NCBI RefSeq assembly: GCF_900167065.1
Contig: NZ_FUYA01000012.1
Coordinates: 1-55,620 of the forward strand
DNA from: Desulfobaculum bizertense DSM 18034
GTDB lineage: Bacteria; Desulfobacterota; Desulfovibrionia; Desulfovibrionales; Desulfovibrionaceae
Direction of reading: 5' to 3'
DNA: 55,620 nucleotides
Within the stretch, counting starts at the first letter, position 1; each line of letters opens with the position of its first letter. The translations under genes were made by a program, and so were the position numbers. The notes under the pieces were generated by a model. It made no database searches. It worked only from the letters and a program-made list of their open reading frames with translations, and was not told where the DNA came from. Below are positions 6,823-15,751 of the stretch, in pieces.

Positions 6823-8238
6823 TTACTTCTTGTCGTTCATTTTGCCAAAGATTTCCTCTGGCTTTGTGGTGTCGCCACCAGTGTTTGGGAAGGTCGGATA
6901 GATGTATGCCTTTTCGCCAGTTTTGAGCAGGTGGTTTGCTTCTTCCATAAACGCGTTGAAGCGGTGCTTGCACTCATAGGCGCCGTGCCACCATGCGTAG
7001 TCAGGAGCCATCATCATGGCGCCCATGCGTGCGCGACGGCCTTCGTGGTGCCAGAGCTCATAGAACTGCACTTCAAGGTGTTCATCAAAGTATGTGGTCT
7101 TGTCGAGCAGACCCTTTTCATAGAGCTTGTCGAGCATGGCCTTGGCTGGCTTGTAGTAGCCTTCGTTGTATTCTTCCACGGTCTTGTCGTAGTCGAAGTA
7201 GAAGTCGTTGATCCACGTGTCACCGTGGCACTGGCGGCAGACAGCTTTCATCTTGTCGCGCTCGATTTTCCAGCTTGTTTTGGCCGGGAAGGGCTTGAAG
7301 TTTTCAGGCCGTACGGTGAGCGGAGCCTGGGTTTCCCAAGAGATTCGTTCGGTGACGTCGTGGCTGGTCATGATTTTGCCAGAACCAGACATATGACATG
7401 CGGAACATGTCGGGGCACGGTAATCAACGCCAGCGGTCCATGTCCCGGGAGAAGAATTCCAGTTGTACTGGTCGCCAAAGGTGTCATAGATGTCGCCGTG
7501 TTTGGATTCCGTAAAGATTTCGATCTGCGGATGGTCCGGACCGAGATGGCATTGGCCACAGGCTTCAGGTTTACGAGCTTCCATAACGGAAAAACGGTGG
7601 CGGGTATGGCAGCTTGTGCAGCTCCCGAGAGAACCGTCGAGATTCACTCGGCCAACGCCAACGTTGGGCCATGTTGTGGGATCAATCTTGCCGTCTTTCA
7701 TTTTGATAACAGTACCGTGGCAGTAGTAGCAGCCTGTTTTGCGTTCGTTATCCGTGTTCATGCCTTTGTTCAGCCACGGATCAAGCTTCCACATAATTTC
7801 AATGGTGTTGGCGTGCTTGGAACGGCTGTACTGTTTTACCTCGTCAGGATGGCAGCGCGAACAGTCTTTAGGGGTGACAACGCTTGCCACGGGAACACGG
7901 TATTCAGCTTTGCCCCACTCATTATCTGAGCGGTCGTATTGCTTGGCGTGTTCTGTACTGACGTCTTTGTCCGTCGGGTCTGCCTGGTGGCAGTCTATGC
8001 AGGTAATTCCAGCGTGAGCGTGGCGGCTCTGTGCCCAGTCAGAGAACATTCCGGGGTGTTCTGTGCGGTGGCACATAATGCAGGCCTCTGCCTGTTTTGA
8101 CATGCTTCGTTCCAGACGGAATTCTCGTTTTAGAGTTTTGTCTGACTGTTTGGCTGGTTCTGTTTCTGCAAAAGCAGGAGCAGAAAGCATGCACAGTCCG
8201 AGTATGAGACTTAAAAAAACAATGCCCTGTCTTTTCAT
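6823..8238 (-). CDS. haoA: Octaheme hydroxylamine-oxidoreductase-like cytochrome c (HaoA type)
   Basis: A 471-residue exported multiheme cytochrome. A Sec signal peptide ends near AFA (residue 24). Eight CXXCH sites are at residues 53, 80, 126, 170, 207, 227, 278 and 334, and the C-terminal GARMGAMMM-like and PDYAWWHGAYE region is that of hydroxylamine oxidoreductases. With a NapC-type donor upstream it resembles the haoCA pair of Campylobacterota, thought to work reductively on nitrite, hydroxylamine or related N compounds in the periplasm. Whether the tyrosine that cross-links the catalytic heme in ammonia oxidisers is present needs an alignment. ATG 8238 has GGAGGG just upstream; the gap from the cytochrome gene before it is 24 bases. 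Confidence 0.88.
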   Translation of the reverse strand: MKRQGIVFLSLILGLCMLSAPAFAETEPAKQSDKTLKREFRLERSMSKQAEACIMCHRTEHPGMFSDWAQSRHAHAGITCIDCHQADPTDKDVSTEHAKQYDRSDNEWGKAEYRVPVASVVTPKDCSRCHPDEVKQYSRSKHANTIEIMWKLDPWLNKGMNTDNERKTGCYYCHGTVIKMKDGKIDPTTWPNVGVGRVNLDGSLGSCTSCHTRHRFSVMEARKPEACGQCHLGPDHPQIEIFTESKHGDIYDTFGDQYNWNSSPGTWTAGVDYRAPTCSACHMSGSGKIMTSHDVTERISWETQAPLTVRPENFKPFPAKTSWKIERDKMKAVCRQCHGDTWINDFYFDYDKTVEEYNEGYYKPAKAMLDKLYEKGLLDKTTYFDEHLEVQFYELWHHEGRRARMGAMMMAPDYAWWHGAYECKHRFNAFMEEANHLLKTGEKAYIYPTFPNTGGDTTKPEEIFGKMNDKK

Positions 8239-8262
8239 ATTCCCTCCAACGTTAGCCCCAGT

Positions 8263-8820
8263 TTAAAGTCCTGCCAGCCCCGCATTCAGGCGGTACTGTT
8301 TGTAGTCATAGAAAGGCCTTGGGTTATGAACAAGGTTTCTGTGACAGTCGACACACTTCTTTTCGTATCCCTCGCGAGGGTAGAGCACAGCCCTGTGTGC
8401 AAGCATTGCCCCGCGGTTGTTTGGGATGTACAGAATATTCCGATGGCATTTCTGACACTGCTCGTTTTTAAACGTGGCATATGCTTTTTCCCGTTGTTCC
8501 GCGTTATCATAGGCTTCTGAGCCTTTGATGATATGTGAGCCAACATCACGGATGCCATGTGCAGTCTTCATGTAAAAGAAATTGACCATATCGTGAGGCG
8601 CGGGCAAATGGCAGTCCATACAGTCCGCGACGACTCCTTGGCCATTGTTGACGTGGCTTGAGGTGCGCCAAGTGTTATATGCGAAATGGATTTCGTGGCA
8701 GGATGCGCAAAACTGTGGCGTAGAGGTCCTCACCATTGTGTAGAAGAGTAGGCTAAAAATGGGGAATGCTAATATAATACCCAACGCAAGGCACAGTAAT
8801 GATTTGCATAATTTTTTCAT
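8263..8820 (-). CDS. haoC: NapC/NirT-family membrane-anchored tetraheme cytochrome c (HaoC/NrfH-like)
   Basis: A 185-residue quinol-oxidising cytochrome. One N-terminal membrane anchor spans about residues 8-30. Four CXXCH sites lie at residues 38, 67, 122 and 156. Length and heme spacing fit NrfH/NapC-type quinol dehydrogenases, which pass electrons from menaquinol to a periplasmic reductase. Here the acceptor is surely the octaheme protein encoded 24 bases downstream. It is the first gene of the pair. NrfH itself normally sits with NrfA, which is absent, so the HaoC-type reading is preferred. Confidence 0.88.
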   Translation of the reverse strand: MKKLCKSLLCLALGIILAFPIFSLLFYTMVRTSTPQFCASCHEIHFAYNTWRTSSHVNNGQGVVADCMDCHLPAPHDMVNFFYMKTAHGIRDVGSHIIKGSEAYDNAEQREKAYATFKNEQCQKCHRNILYIPNNRGAMLAHRAVLYPREGYEKKCVDCHRNLVHNPRPFYDYKQYRLNAGLAGL

Positions 8821-8855
8821 CGCGTGTCCTTTTTGCGGCTTTGATGAAAATTTTG

Positions 8856-8872
8856 ATACAAGTATACTGTAT
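8856..8872 (-). promoter_or_regulatory. Possible promoter/operator of the cytochrome pair
   Basis: The minus strand has TATACT with a poor TTCGAT 17 bases upstream, inside the imperfect palindrome ATACA-agtatac-TGTAT. A regulator of nitrogen or redox response could bind here, but no known box is recognisable. Confidence 0.3.
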
Positions 8873-8918
8873 TTTTAGAATAGATCGAAGATATTTTCTT
8901 TTAAAAAGGTGATAAAGC

Positions 8919-9308
8919 ATGGGCAATGAATCGCATTTTTGTTTTTTTTCTCAAAAAGAAGAATTTTCACGTGGGAATATAGACATTTCCTGTTTTTCTC
9001 TTGGTGCAGATGCCTCTGTGCTTATTTCTGGAGGAGAGACTCCGCACATTGGCGCTCTTGCTCTTGCTTCTCCTCACCCTTCTTTAGCAAATCCTGCAGA
9101 AGTCAGCTCGACGTGTTCTGTTCTTGCATTGCCGCAGCATCGCGAGGATCAGCTCGCGAGAAGCATTGCGTTACGACTCGCCGCAGCGTGGAACTGTGTC
9201 GTGTCGGTCGCGTGTGGTATTCATATTGATGCTGCTTCATCTGAGGAAATTCAGGAAATTCAGATGGTCGTTGAAAGGCTTGTGACTGACGCTGAAAGAA
9301 GTCGCTAG
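8919..9308 (+). CDS. LpdD-like prenylated-flavin chaperone domain protein
   Basis: A 129-residue soluble protein. The core VLISGGETPHIGALALA, followed by LARSIALRLAAAWNCVVSVACGIHIDAASSEEI, matches what I recall of the LpdD (gallate decarboxylase subunit D) family. That family helps mature UbiD-type decarboxylases that use prenyl-FMN. Usually it is coded with UbiX (LpdB) and UbiD (LpdC); neither is in this window, so this is an orphan copy. AAGGTGAT lies seven bases before ATG 8919. It is divergent from the cytochrome pair and shares its intergenic region. Confidence in the family is moderate, as it rests on one motif block. Confidence 0.6.
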   Translation: MGNESHFCFFSQKEEFSRGNIDISCFSLGADASVLISGGETPHIGALALASPHPSLANPAEVSSTCSVLALPQHREDQLARSIALRLAAAWNCVVSVACGIHIDAASSEEIQEIQMVVERLVTDAERSR

Positions 9309-9352
9309 GCGTTGGGTGGCGTGTTTTGTTGGGAAGGTTCCAAAATAAGGAA

Positions 9353-9390
9353 GACGAGACTTTGTATAGTGCCTACAAGGGGCGCAGCGA
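9353..9390 (-). repeat. Degenerate fragment of the hairpin-rich repeat
   Basis: GACGAGAC...CTACAAGGGGCGCAGCG resembles the terminal part of copy 1 (3294-3330), in the same orientation. It lies just past the 3-prime end of the polysaccharide locus, and may be a decayed copy marking an old junction. Confidence 0.45.
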
Positions 9391-9417
9391 TGAGAAATAG
9401 TGCTTGTTACTGTTCGA

Positions 9418-10944
9418 TTACTCTTGTTGCCTCCCTAAAAGGAGGAATTGAAGTGTGTTTATTTGTTTTGATGTAAATAATTTACAGTACCTAATAGTTT
9501 TATAATAGATATAAAAGAAAGCAATAAGAGCAGAGAATAAAAGAACTGTTTGAATGAGTGTGCTATCGTAGATAAAGTCAATTGAAGGAAGGAATAGATT
9601 TGTTGAGAATATGAATAAACAAAGTATGACCCATTTTGAAGTCGTACTGCTAATAATTGATTCTTTTTTAGAAAGGTAAAACATAAAAAATAAGAGACTT
9701 GTCATACCTCCAAATGCATTGTGAAGAATTATTATTGATACGTTTTTTGTTATCATCCCCGTATAAATGCTAACCCCTGCTGTAATAGCCTGGAGAGTTA
9801 AACCAAATCCAGCTATCCGTAAGCTATGATTGATAATTATGTATCGTCCAAAAATTAATGAAAGAGCCTGAGGAATAAGCGTCCAGGCAAGTAATTTTAA
9901 AAAAGCTGTAGAAACAATAAGTGCTGTTTTTTCAAAATTTCCACGCATAAAAAGAATTTTTACAATTGGGATATTGAAGAGTGTAAAGGTGAGGGTTGCA
10001 AACCCAAGTATGAAAGAAATTATTGTAATTGAGTCAATAAATATTCCCCTTTTGTTCTCTTTAGATGCACTACTCCCCCAATAAGACCATAATGCTCCAT
10101 GTAAAGAAAATGTAATGATATTTTCTGGAATACTATAAATAGAAAATGCATATTGATATCCAGAAACTGCGTTTGGAGAAAGAGATTGAAGAGCGAAACG
10201 AAGGAAAAAGGCGACGCCTTGAGTAAGGAATAAATAAAATACAAATGGCAAGGACGCTGTAAAGAGATAGGAGGGAAGTTTTGGAAGTGAGAAAGGGCGA
10301 TAGCAAATGCCCTTTTTGTGTAGAGCAACTAAGTTTAAAATTGATGCGCAGAGAGCTGCGATTAGAATTCCCCATGCGATGGCTAAGATACCTAACTCTG
10401 CGCCGAGAACAATGACAGAAATTATTGAACCTATGACTCCAAGTATTTTCCCTAGTTGTATGTAAACACTTTCACCATAGAGTGTGAGGGTTGCAGTTAA
10501 TGATTCATTAATTTGTAATAAAATTATGGCAAAACTGAGTATGGGGATGAGCCTTATAAATAATGTTTGTGCTTCGGAATTGTTAGGTGCTAATGTCGTG
10601 CTTATATATAATTTAGTTGTTATAAGTGTTGAAATTATTAAAATAGATGCGAAGAGAAGCGCATTGAAAAGAGAAGAAAAGTATTTGCTTTTTTTTATAG
10701 AAGAAGACTCTTTTTTTTGATGTATATCAAGAGAGAATGATTCTTTTATTGCGCAGAGAGGCACTGTTATAAGAAGGATAAAGAAATAACATATCCAATA
10801 TGTATCAAAATTTGTGGATACACCATATCGCCATGAAAGAATTATTTGATTTATTAGTGAAAGAGGATAAATGAGTATTGAGAGCGTCAGCAGTTTTCCT
10901 AAATTTGTTCTAAGGAAAAAAAAGTTATGGGCGCTCTTTTTCAT
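9418..10944 (-). CDS. MurJ/Wzx-like polysaccharide flippase
   Basis: A polytopic membrane protein of about 508 residues with 12-14 predicted helices, the last gene of the polysaccharide locus. The N-terminal SWRYGVSTNFDTYWICYFF and the central SLHGALWSYWG region resemble MurJ/MviN-type lipid-linked oligosaccharide flippases. Here the likely cargo is the undecaprenyl-linked glycan made by the upstream genes. The open frame runs back to 11025, but MKKSAHN at 10944 is the likely start: it overlaps the end of the glycosyltransferase gene by only 20 bases. Its ribosome-binding site (GGAATAA) is weak. A Wzx-class O-antigen flippase is the main alternative. Confidence 0.75.
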   Translation of the reverse strand: MKKSAHNFFFLRTNLGKLLTLSILIYPLSLINQIILSWRYGVSTNFDTYWICYFFILLITVPLCAIKESFSLDIHQKKESSSIKKSKYFSSLFNALLFASILIISTLITTKLYISTTLAPNNSEAQTLFIRLIPILSFAIILLQINESLTATLTLYGESVYIQLGKILGVIGSIISVIVLGAELGILAIAWGILIAALCASILNLVALHKKGICYRPFSLPKLPSYLFTASLPFVFYLFLTQGVAFFLRFALQSLSPNAVSGYQYAFSIYSIPENIITFSLHGALWSYWGSSASKENKRGIFIDSITIISFILGFATLTFTLFNIPIVKILFMRGNFEKTALIVSTAFLKLLAWTLIPQALSLIFGRYIIINHSLRIAGFGLTLQAITAGVSIYTGMITKNVSIIILHNAFGGMTSLLFFMFYLSKKESIISSTTSKWVILCLFIFSTNLFLPSIDFIYDSTLIQTVLLFSALIAFFYIYYKTIRYCKLFTSKQINTLQFLLLGRQQE

Positions 10945-12019
10945 GATTTTTTTTATTCCAAAAGCTTTTAATATACTGTTTAGGGGTTGTCCAAGACTTG
11001 TATTGCATTTGCAAGAGAGGTGCAAAAGGTAAGCTTACATAATGTAATATATTCCAAATCCATGAAGGAATACTGTTAATTTTTGATATTCTGTAATTAT
11101 CTTGATTAACCTGTTTCAAAAGTAATGAAAATTCATTCCATGAGTCTGTTTCCGAGAATATTCGCTGCACTAATAGAATGAGAACATTTTCGCTAACATA
11201 TCGAGAGGTTTCCCTTGCTGCGCATCTAGAAAGGGCAAGCTGAAGTTTTGGTTCTCGTGGGAAAAGTCGTTTGCTAAGTCTATTGTACTCTCTCAAATCC
11301 AAGAGTGCCCGTTGAATAAGATTTTGAAATTTTTTGGAGTCATTTCCTTTTATAGAGTAAATTATACTTTCGGTCAGCAGGGTTATCCGAGCTTGGTTTT
11401 TGAGTTGAAAGATTCCTCGATAAGTTTGGGGGAAAGAAGAAGCGCGTTCGAGATCAGGAGGCATAGGGACTGAGCTGGCGAGATCCGTCCGTTGGCAAAT
11501 GTTTGAGAGAAAACTAAAAGAGCCTGCAAGATTGATAATTCGTTCAAGATAGGCAATGAGCTCATTGTCATTTTTGCATTCAAGGCATGTACCATGAGTG
11601 TATGGCGGGGAAAAAATTTTTAACGGATCACCATAAAGACCTGAAGTGTTGTATTTTTGGATACCTAAAAGTATTATGTCAGTTCGATTTTTAGCAATCT
11701 CTTCTAAAACATCATGTACGAGATTAGGGGAAGGGATTTCGTCATCTCCAATGATCCAGAGCCATTCACCTCGTGCAGCTTCAAAAATATATTTGTAATT
11801 ACCATTAAAGCCAATATTTCTGTGATGTCGAATAGCCTTTAGTCGCGGACTTTGATTACAATATTCTCTAATGACTTTAGAGGTATTGTCTTCAGATGCA
11901 TTGTCAGTAATTAGAACTTCAATTTGATCGTTTATTTGGGGCAATAAGTGTTGGAGCAATATTTCAAGATGAACGGCTCTATTGAACGTTGGAATAGCTA
12001 TTGTGAGCAACGGCAACAT
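10925..12019 (-). CDS. Glycosyltransferase family 2
   Basis: A 364-residue inverting GT-A glycosyltransferase. The N-terminus LLTIAIPTFNRAVHLEILLQ is the nucleotide-binding fold, with DNASEDNT near residue 39 and a DXD-like IGDDEIPSP near residue 90. No membrane helix is evident, although the hydrophobic C-terminal segment (HYVSLPFAPLL) may dock on the membrane. In this locus it should add one sugar to the repeat unit; which sugar cannot be told. It sits 37 bases after the preceding glycosyltransferase gene and overlaps the flippase start. Confidence 0.85.
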   Translation of the reverse strand: MLPLLTIAIPTFNRAVHLEILLQHLLPQINDQIEVLITDNASEDNTSKVIREYCNQSPRLKAIRHHRNIGFNGNYKYIFEAARGEWLWIIGDDEIPSPNLVHDVLEEIAKNRTDIILLGIQKYNTSGLYGDPLKIFSPPYTHGTCLECKNDNELIAYLERIINLAGSFSFLSNICQRTDLASSVPMPPDLERASSFPQTYRGIFQLKNQARITLLTESIIYSIKGNDSKKFQNLIQRALLDLREYNRLSKRLFPREPKLQLALSRCAARETSRYVSENVLILLVQRIFSETDSWNEFSLLLKQVNQDNYRISKINSIPSWIWNILHYVSLPFAPLLQMQYKSWTTPKQYIKSFWNKKNHEKERP

Positions 12020-12056
12020 GGGACTCCTTCACTCAAACAAAATTGGAAAGACTTTT

Positions 12057-13007
12057 TTAATGAGGATTCTCATTAAAATTTATTCTTTTTTCTTCGATTA
12101 CGAGAGGACGCTTTGTTACATGAGTAACTATGAGACCAATATATTCACCAATGAGTCCTAACAGAAGGAAGAGTAATCCCATTAAGAAAAAGAGCCCAAT
12201 AATAAGAGGGGCTACACCTGCCTGAAAGCTGTTCCAGGCGAGCAGTTTATGAATCATATAATATAAGCCTGCAAAAAAGCTTCCTCCGCTTACAAAAAGG
12301 CCCATAATTGTAGCACAGCGGAGTGGCAGGCGGGAATGATTTACAATTCCTAGGAGAGCTGTATCAAGATAAATCATAAAATTCCCCTTTGTGAAACCTC
12401 TCGTTCTCTGAGGTTTAAAAAAAGGAATCTCAGCACGTTTCCATCCCATTTCAGTTATTAAACCCCGTACATATGGGTAAGGCTCGTTTAGAGAGCGAAA
12501 GACATCCATTGCGGATTTGTCATAGAGACCAAAGCCTGTAAATCCTGAAATTTGATCGACATCCGAAAGTCGTTTGATAAGCCAATAGTATGCTTTTCTC
12601 GCAATCGGGAGGATCCCTTTTTCTTCTGTTCCTGTACGGACTGCTAGAGCTAGCGTATAGCCCTCTTCCCATTTTGATATCATTTGAGGAATAAGTTCTG
12701 GTGGATCTTCAAGGTCAGAGGCCATAGCAATAACTGCATCTCCTTTTGCAAGAAGAAATGCATGCCATGGGGATCGAATATGGCCAAAATTTCTGACATT
12801 AAAAATTGCTCGAAAATTTTTGAAATTATCACAAATTTTAGAAAGTTCAGCACGAGTTCCATCGGTGGAGCAATTATCAATGCATATAATTTCGTAATCA
12901 TACTGAGGGAACTGGGACATGGCTTTGCGAATTCTGTTGTTGAGTTCTTTGATATTTCCCTCTTCGTTATAGCAGCCAGTCACAATGCTTATAAGTTTTT
13001 TGGACAT
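12057..13007 (-). CDS. Membrane-anchored family 2 glycosyltransferase (DPM1/ArnC/GtrB-like)
   Basis: A 316-residue protein. The soluble GT-A domain (residues 1-225) shows ISIVTGCYNEEGNI, DNCSTDGT near residue 46, and SDLEDPPELIPQM near residue 96. Two C-terminal membrane helices (about 232-255 and 268-292) follow. This layout is that of enzymes moving a sugar from a nucleotide donor to undecaprenyl phosphate. With the GtrA-like protein coded at 26204-26647 it could form a GtrA-GtrB-type pair for side-branch glucosylation. It starts four bases after the stop of the 912-residue membrane protein. Confidence 0.85.
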   Translation of the reverse strand: MSKKLISIVTGCYNEEGNIKELNNRIRKAMSQFPQYDYEIICIDNCSTDGTRAELSKICDNFKNFRAIFNVRNFGHIRSPWHAFLLAKGDAVIAMASDLEDPPELIPQMISKWEEGYTLALAVRTGTEEKGILPIARKAYYWLIKRLSDVDQISGFTGFGLYDKSAMDVFRSLNEPYPYVRGLITEMGWKRAEIPFFKPQRTRGFTKGNFMIYLDTALLGIVNHSRLPLRCATIMGLFVSGGSFFAGLYYMIHKLLAWNSFQAGVAPLIIGLFFLMGLLFLLLGLIGEYIGLIVTHVTKRPLVIEEKRINFNENPH

Positions 13008-13010
13008 TGT

Positions 13011-15749
13011 TTAATCCCCTTTTTTCCTTTTATAGACAGAGATGAGAGGTGTTGATTCTACAAGAGTATATGAGCTGCGTATCGAATTGAATATGGATCG
13101 CATTGCTTCAAATGTAGAAGGTTTGAACTGCGTTTCAGCCCTAAGCCAAGGGTTTGATGTGTAACCATTGTAAAGAGGTATTATATCAAGCTGATATGGT
13201 GAATCGATATCTGAATCGACAAAAATGAATTGAGGTTTTTCTTTTAGAAGTTGTTCCGTTACAAATTTTACTTCCTTCTGGGTGATGAGAAAATCAATAA
13301 GTGAAAAGAAGGGGTAAGCTCCATTTTTCTTTGAAAGATAAGTTAAAAAGAAATCATACTGTGAGATAGTATAAATTCTTTTTTGTTTTTTGGGTGTGTA
13401 CTTTTTAATGAGTTGGATGGGCTTTACAAAAAATTGTGGATTCATTGTAGATACAAAATTAGTTTCCCAACTTTTCCACGTATAGAGGACATGAGAGTGA
13501 ACGTTTCTATAGTATCTTTCTTTTCCCATCTTGTAGTTTTCATATTTTTCTATTCCCAAAGAGAAAAGAAGTACTAAGATGAGACCATAACATGCAGTTT
13601 GTACCCAATCCTTTTTATTTTTTTCATTAAGTATGAAATAAAAATATATAATGAGTGGGATCGAATGGATAAAGATATACATTAAGAAATGAGTTTTGAT
13701 CCCAGACCATGTATAATAGAGTCCTATTTCCATTGATACAAAAATGGAAAAAAGTAGTGGGGGTGTTAGTTTAGATTTATTTTTTCTCATATGGATGAAA
13801 ATAAATATATCAATTGTGAAAATAAAGTATAAAAAATAGGACTTCCAAGGTTTCATGGGAATACTGAGCAACCCCTGCAAGTAATAATTGCTAATAGTGT
13901 GTTCTCCAATTCTTGAAATGGGATAAATGATCAAAATTAATAAAGACGTCAGTGCTAACCCAATTAGAGATTTCTGTATTCTATACTCACCACTTAAAGT
14001 GAGGGTAATTAATACACCACACCATGCGATTGAAAGCATTAACCCAAATTCAAAATTGATAAGGAGTGACAACGCTAGAAAGATAAGAGTTATTACGTGG
14101 GCAAGGATTGGATATCGTTTCCAATAATATATAGAGCATAGTAATGGTGCAAAAAAGAGAACTCGAAGTTCTTCAAGACCACGGTAGACAATGAAAATTC
14201 CAAATCCTGTCGTTATTTTGCAGATGATCCAATATATACTGCATATTGAAACAATTTTTATATCCTTAAAAAGAATGAGGAGTGAGATTATTGTTATACA
14301 AAAACTGAGCAGAGCGATACTGGGCATCATCCTACAAGCGACTCCCCAGTTGAATTTATGTGTAGGTGAAAAGAGACTCACTATTTTTGATCCTAAAACA
14401 GTGAATCCAACACCATACTCATGTGTCATTCTTTGAAGTGGTTTGCCATTTTGATACTCAAACATTGGAAGAAAGTGATAAAGTTGATGCGCTAATTCTC
14501 CTCCACGAAGAGCCTGTGCTGTAATTTCAAAATTAGCGTTGCGTAAAAATTCTTGTGCAAGGCCCTCAGAAGGGATTTCATCATATTTTGAAGCGAGCTG
14601 CTTTGAAGTTTTAGAGAGTTGAGCTTTTCGAAGCTGTTTAAACTCGAGTGATCTTTTTTGGCGATATCTTTGTCGCAGACGATCCAAGGGAGTTTTCTGA
14701 GATTTATATGGGGTGGTAAGAGTCTTGAATTCTGAAAGTCTTTCCAGAAGATTCATGTTCATTGCGTAGGCTTTGTTGTTACCTGAATTAAAACCCTCTG
14801 CCCAGACTACGATAAATTTGTCATCTTTATAAAAAAGTTGAGGAGGAAAGACAGCAAGGCGAGTTGTTACTTCCCAGATTGAACGCTTTGGTATTGTTTT
14901 TTTGTTATAATTTTGAACAAATTCATTGAGAGCCTTGTTGTTTGGCGGGACATCAATACTAGAAGGGAAACTGTTCCACTTATGATGGTTGAATATGTCT
15001 ATTTTTTTTCGAATTCCGTGCAAGTGCAGCTTGTTAATTAGTTCTGTGGTATTTATTGTTGTGTCTGGAATGTCAAATGTTGGTTCCTTTTTTGATAAGT
15101 CTAGAAATCGTTCATTTTCGTCATATCCAATTTTATACATTTCAGGGATTCGCTGAAATGTATTTAAAATTATTACAGGCTCTTTCCAAAGTAATTTGCT
15201 ATATATCTTTAATGTTACTCCTAATGATGCAGTAAGTATCAAAACAGATATAAGAATCATAACCCGTTTGTTTTTTTGTGTAAGATTTATCTGTTTGAGG
15301 TATTCTGCACACGTAAGAGTAATGTCTTCATTCGTATTTTTTTTAAAACTAAAAAAGAGAAGAATAAAAAAAGTGAAAGGAATTAAGCCTGACCATATAG
15401 AGTGAACAAAGCATGAACCTAAGCTCAAGAAAGAAACAATAATTATAGTTTCGAATAAAGGATATTTAAAACTGTATTTATATTTGATTAAGAGCTTGCT
15501 GGTTAAAAGAGAAAGGCCAATAAAAAAACATGAAATAATGTAAAAATATAATCTTGGATGAAGTGAATTGAAGTGAAAAGCCCCAAGAGCAAGGAATTGT
15601 ATATCTTGAGCGGTTGTTTGGCTTGACTTTAAAAAAGTAAAAAAACTGCTAGATAACCCTATACCGATGCAGACAAATATCCAAAAGAGGGAAAGCTCAT
15701 ATATTAAAGAAGGATTTATTTTTATTTTTTCTAACAGTTTTTTTATCAT
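13011..15749 (-). CDS. Large polytopic membrane protein of the polysaccharide locus, unknown function
   Basis: 912 residues, not recognised. Membrane segments lie at about 17-35, 62-80, 95-135 and 160-180. A hydrophilic region of about 280 residues follows (KKEPTFDIPDTT, SKQLASKYDEIP), then a block of roughly ten helices at about 460-740, and a soluble C-terminal tail of about 150 residues (IFVDSDIDSPYQL). GT-C glycosyltransferases and some polymerases have this shape, with many helices plus a periplasmic C-terminal domain. A Wzy-type polymerase or GT-C enzyme is therefore a fair guess. Its place between legG and the glycosyltransferases supports a role in glycan assembly. Start ATG 15749 is two bases after the legG stop. 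Confidence 0.7.
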   Translation of the reverse strand: MIKKLLEKIKINPSLIYELSLFWIFVCIGIGLSSSFFTFLKSSQTTAQDIQFLALGAFHFNSLHPRLYFYIISCFFIGLSLLTSKLLIKYKYSFKYPLFETIIIVSFLSLGSCFVHSIWSGLIPFTFFILLFFSFKKNTNEDITLTCAEYLKQINLTQKNKRVMILISVLILTASLGVTLKIYSKLLWKEPVIILNTFQRIPEMYKIGYDENERFLDLSKKEPTFDIPDTTINTTELINKLHLHGIRKKIDIFNHHKWNSFPSSIDVPPNNKALNEFVQNYNKKTIPKRSIWEVTTRLAVFPPQLFYKDDKFIVVWAEGFNSGNNKAYAMNMNLLERLSEFKTLTTPYKSQKTPLDRLRQRYRQKRSLEFKQLRKAQLSKTSKQLASKYDEIPSEGLAQEFLRNANFEITAQALRGGELAHQLYHFLPMFEYQNGKPLQRMTHEYGVGFTVLGSKIVSLFSPTHKFNWGVACRMMPSIALLSFCITIISLLILFKDIKIVSICSIYWIICKITTGFGIFIVYRGLEELRVLFFAPLLCSIYYWKRYPILAHVITLIFLALSLLINFEFGLMLSIAWCGVLITLTLSGEYRIQKSLIGLALTSLLILIIYPISRIGEHTISNYYLQGLLSIPMKPWKSYFLYFIFTIDIFIFIHMRKNKSKLTPPLLFSIFVSMEIGLYYTWSGIKTHFLMYIFIHSIPLIIYFYFILNEKNKKDWVQTACYGLILVLLFSLGIEKYENYKMGKERYYRNVHSHVLYTWKSWETNFVSTMNPQFFVKPIQLIKKYTPKKQKRIYTISQYDFFLTYLSKKNGAYPFFSLIDFLITQKEVKFVTEQLLKEKPQFIFVDSDIDSPYQLDIIPLYNGYTSNPWLRAETQFKPSTFEAMRSIFNSIRSSYTLVESTPLISVYKRKKGD

Positions 15750-15751
15750 GT

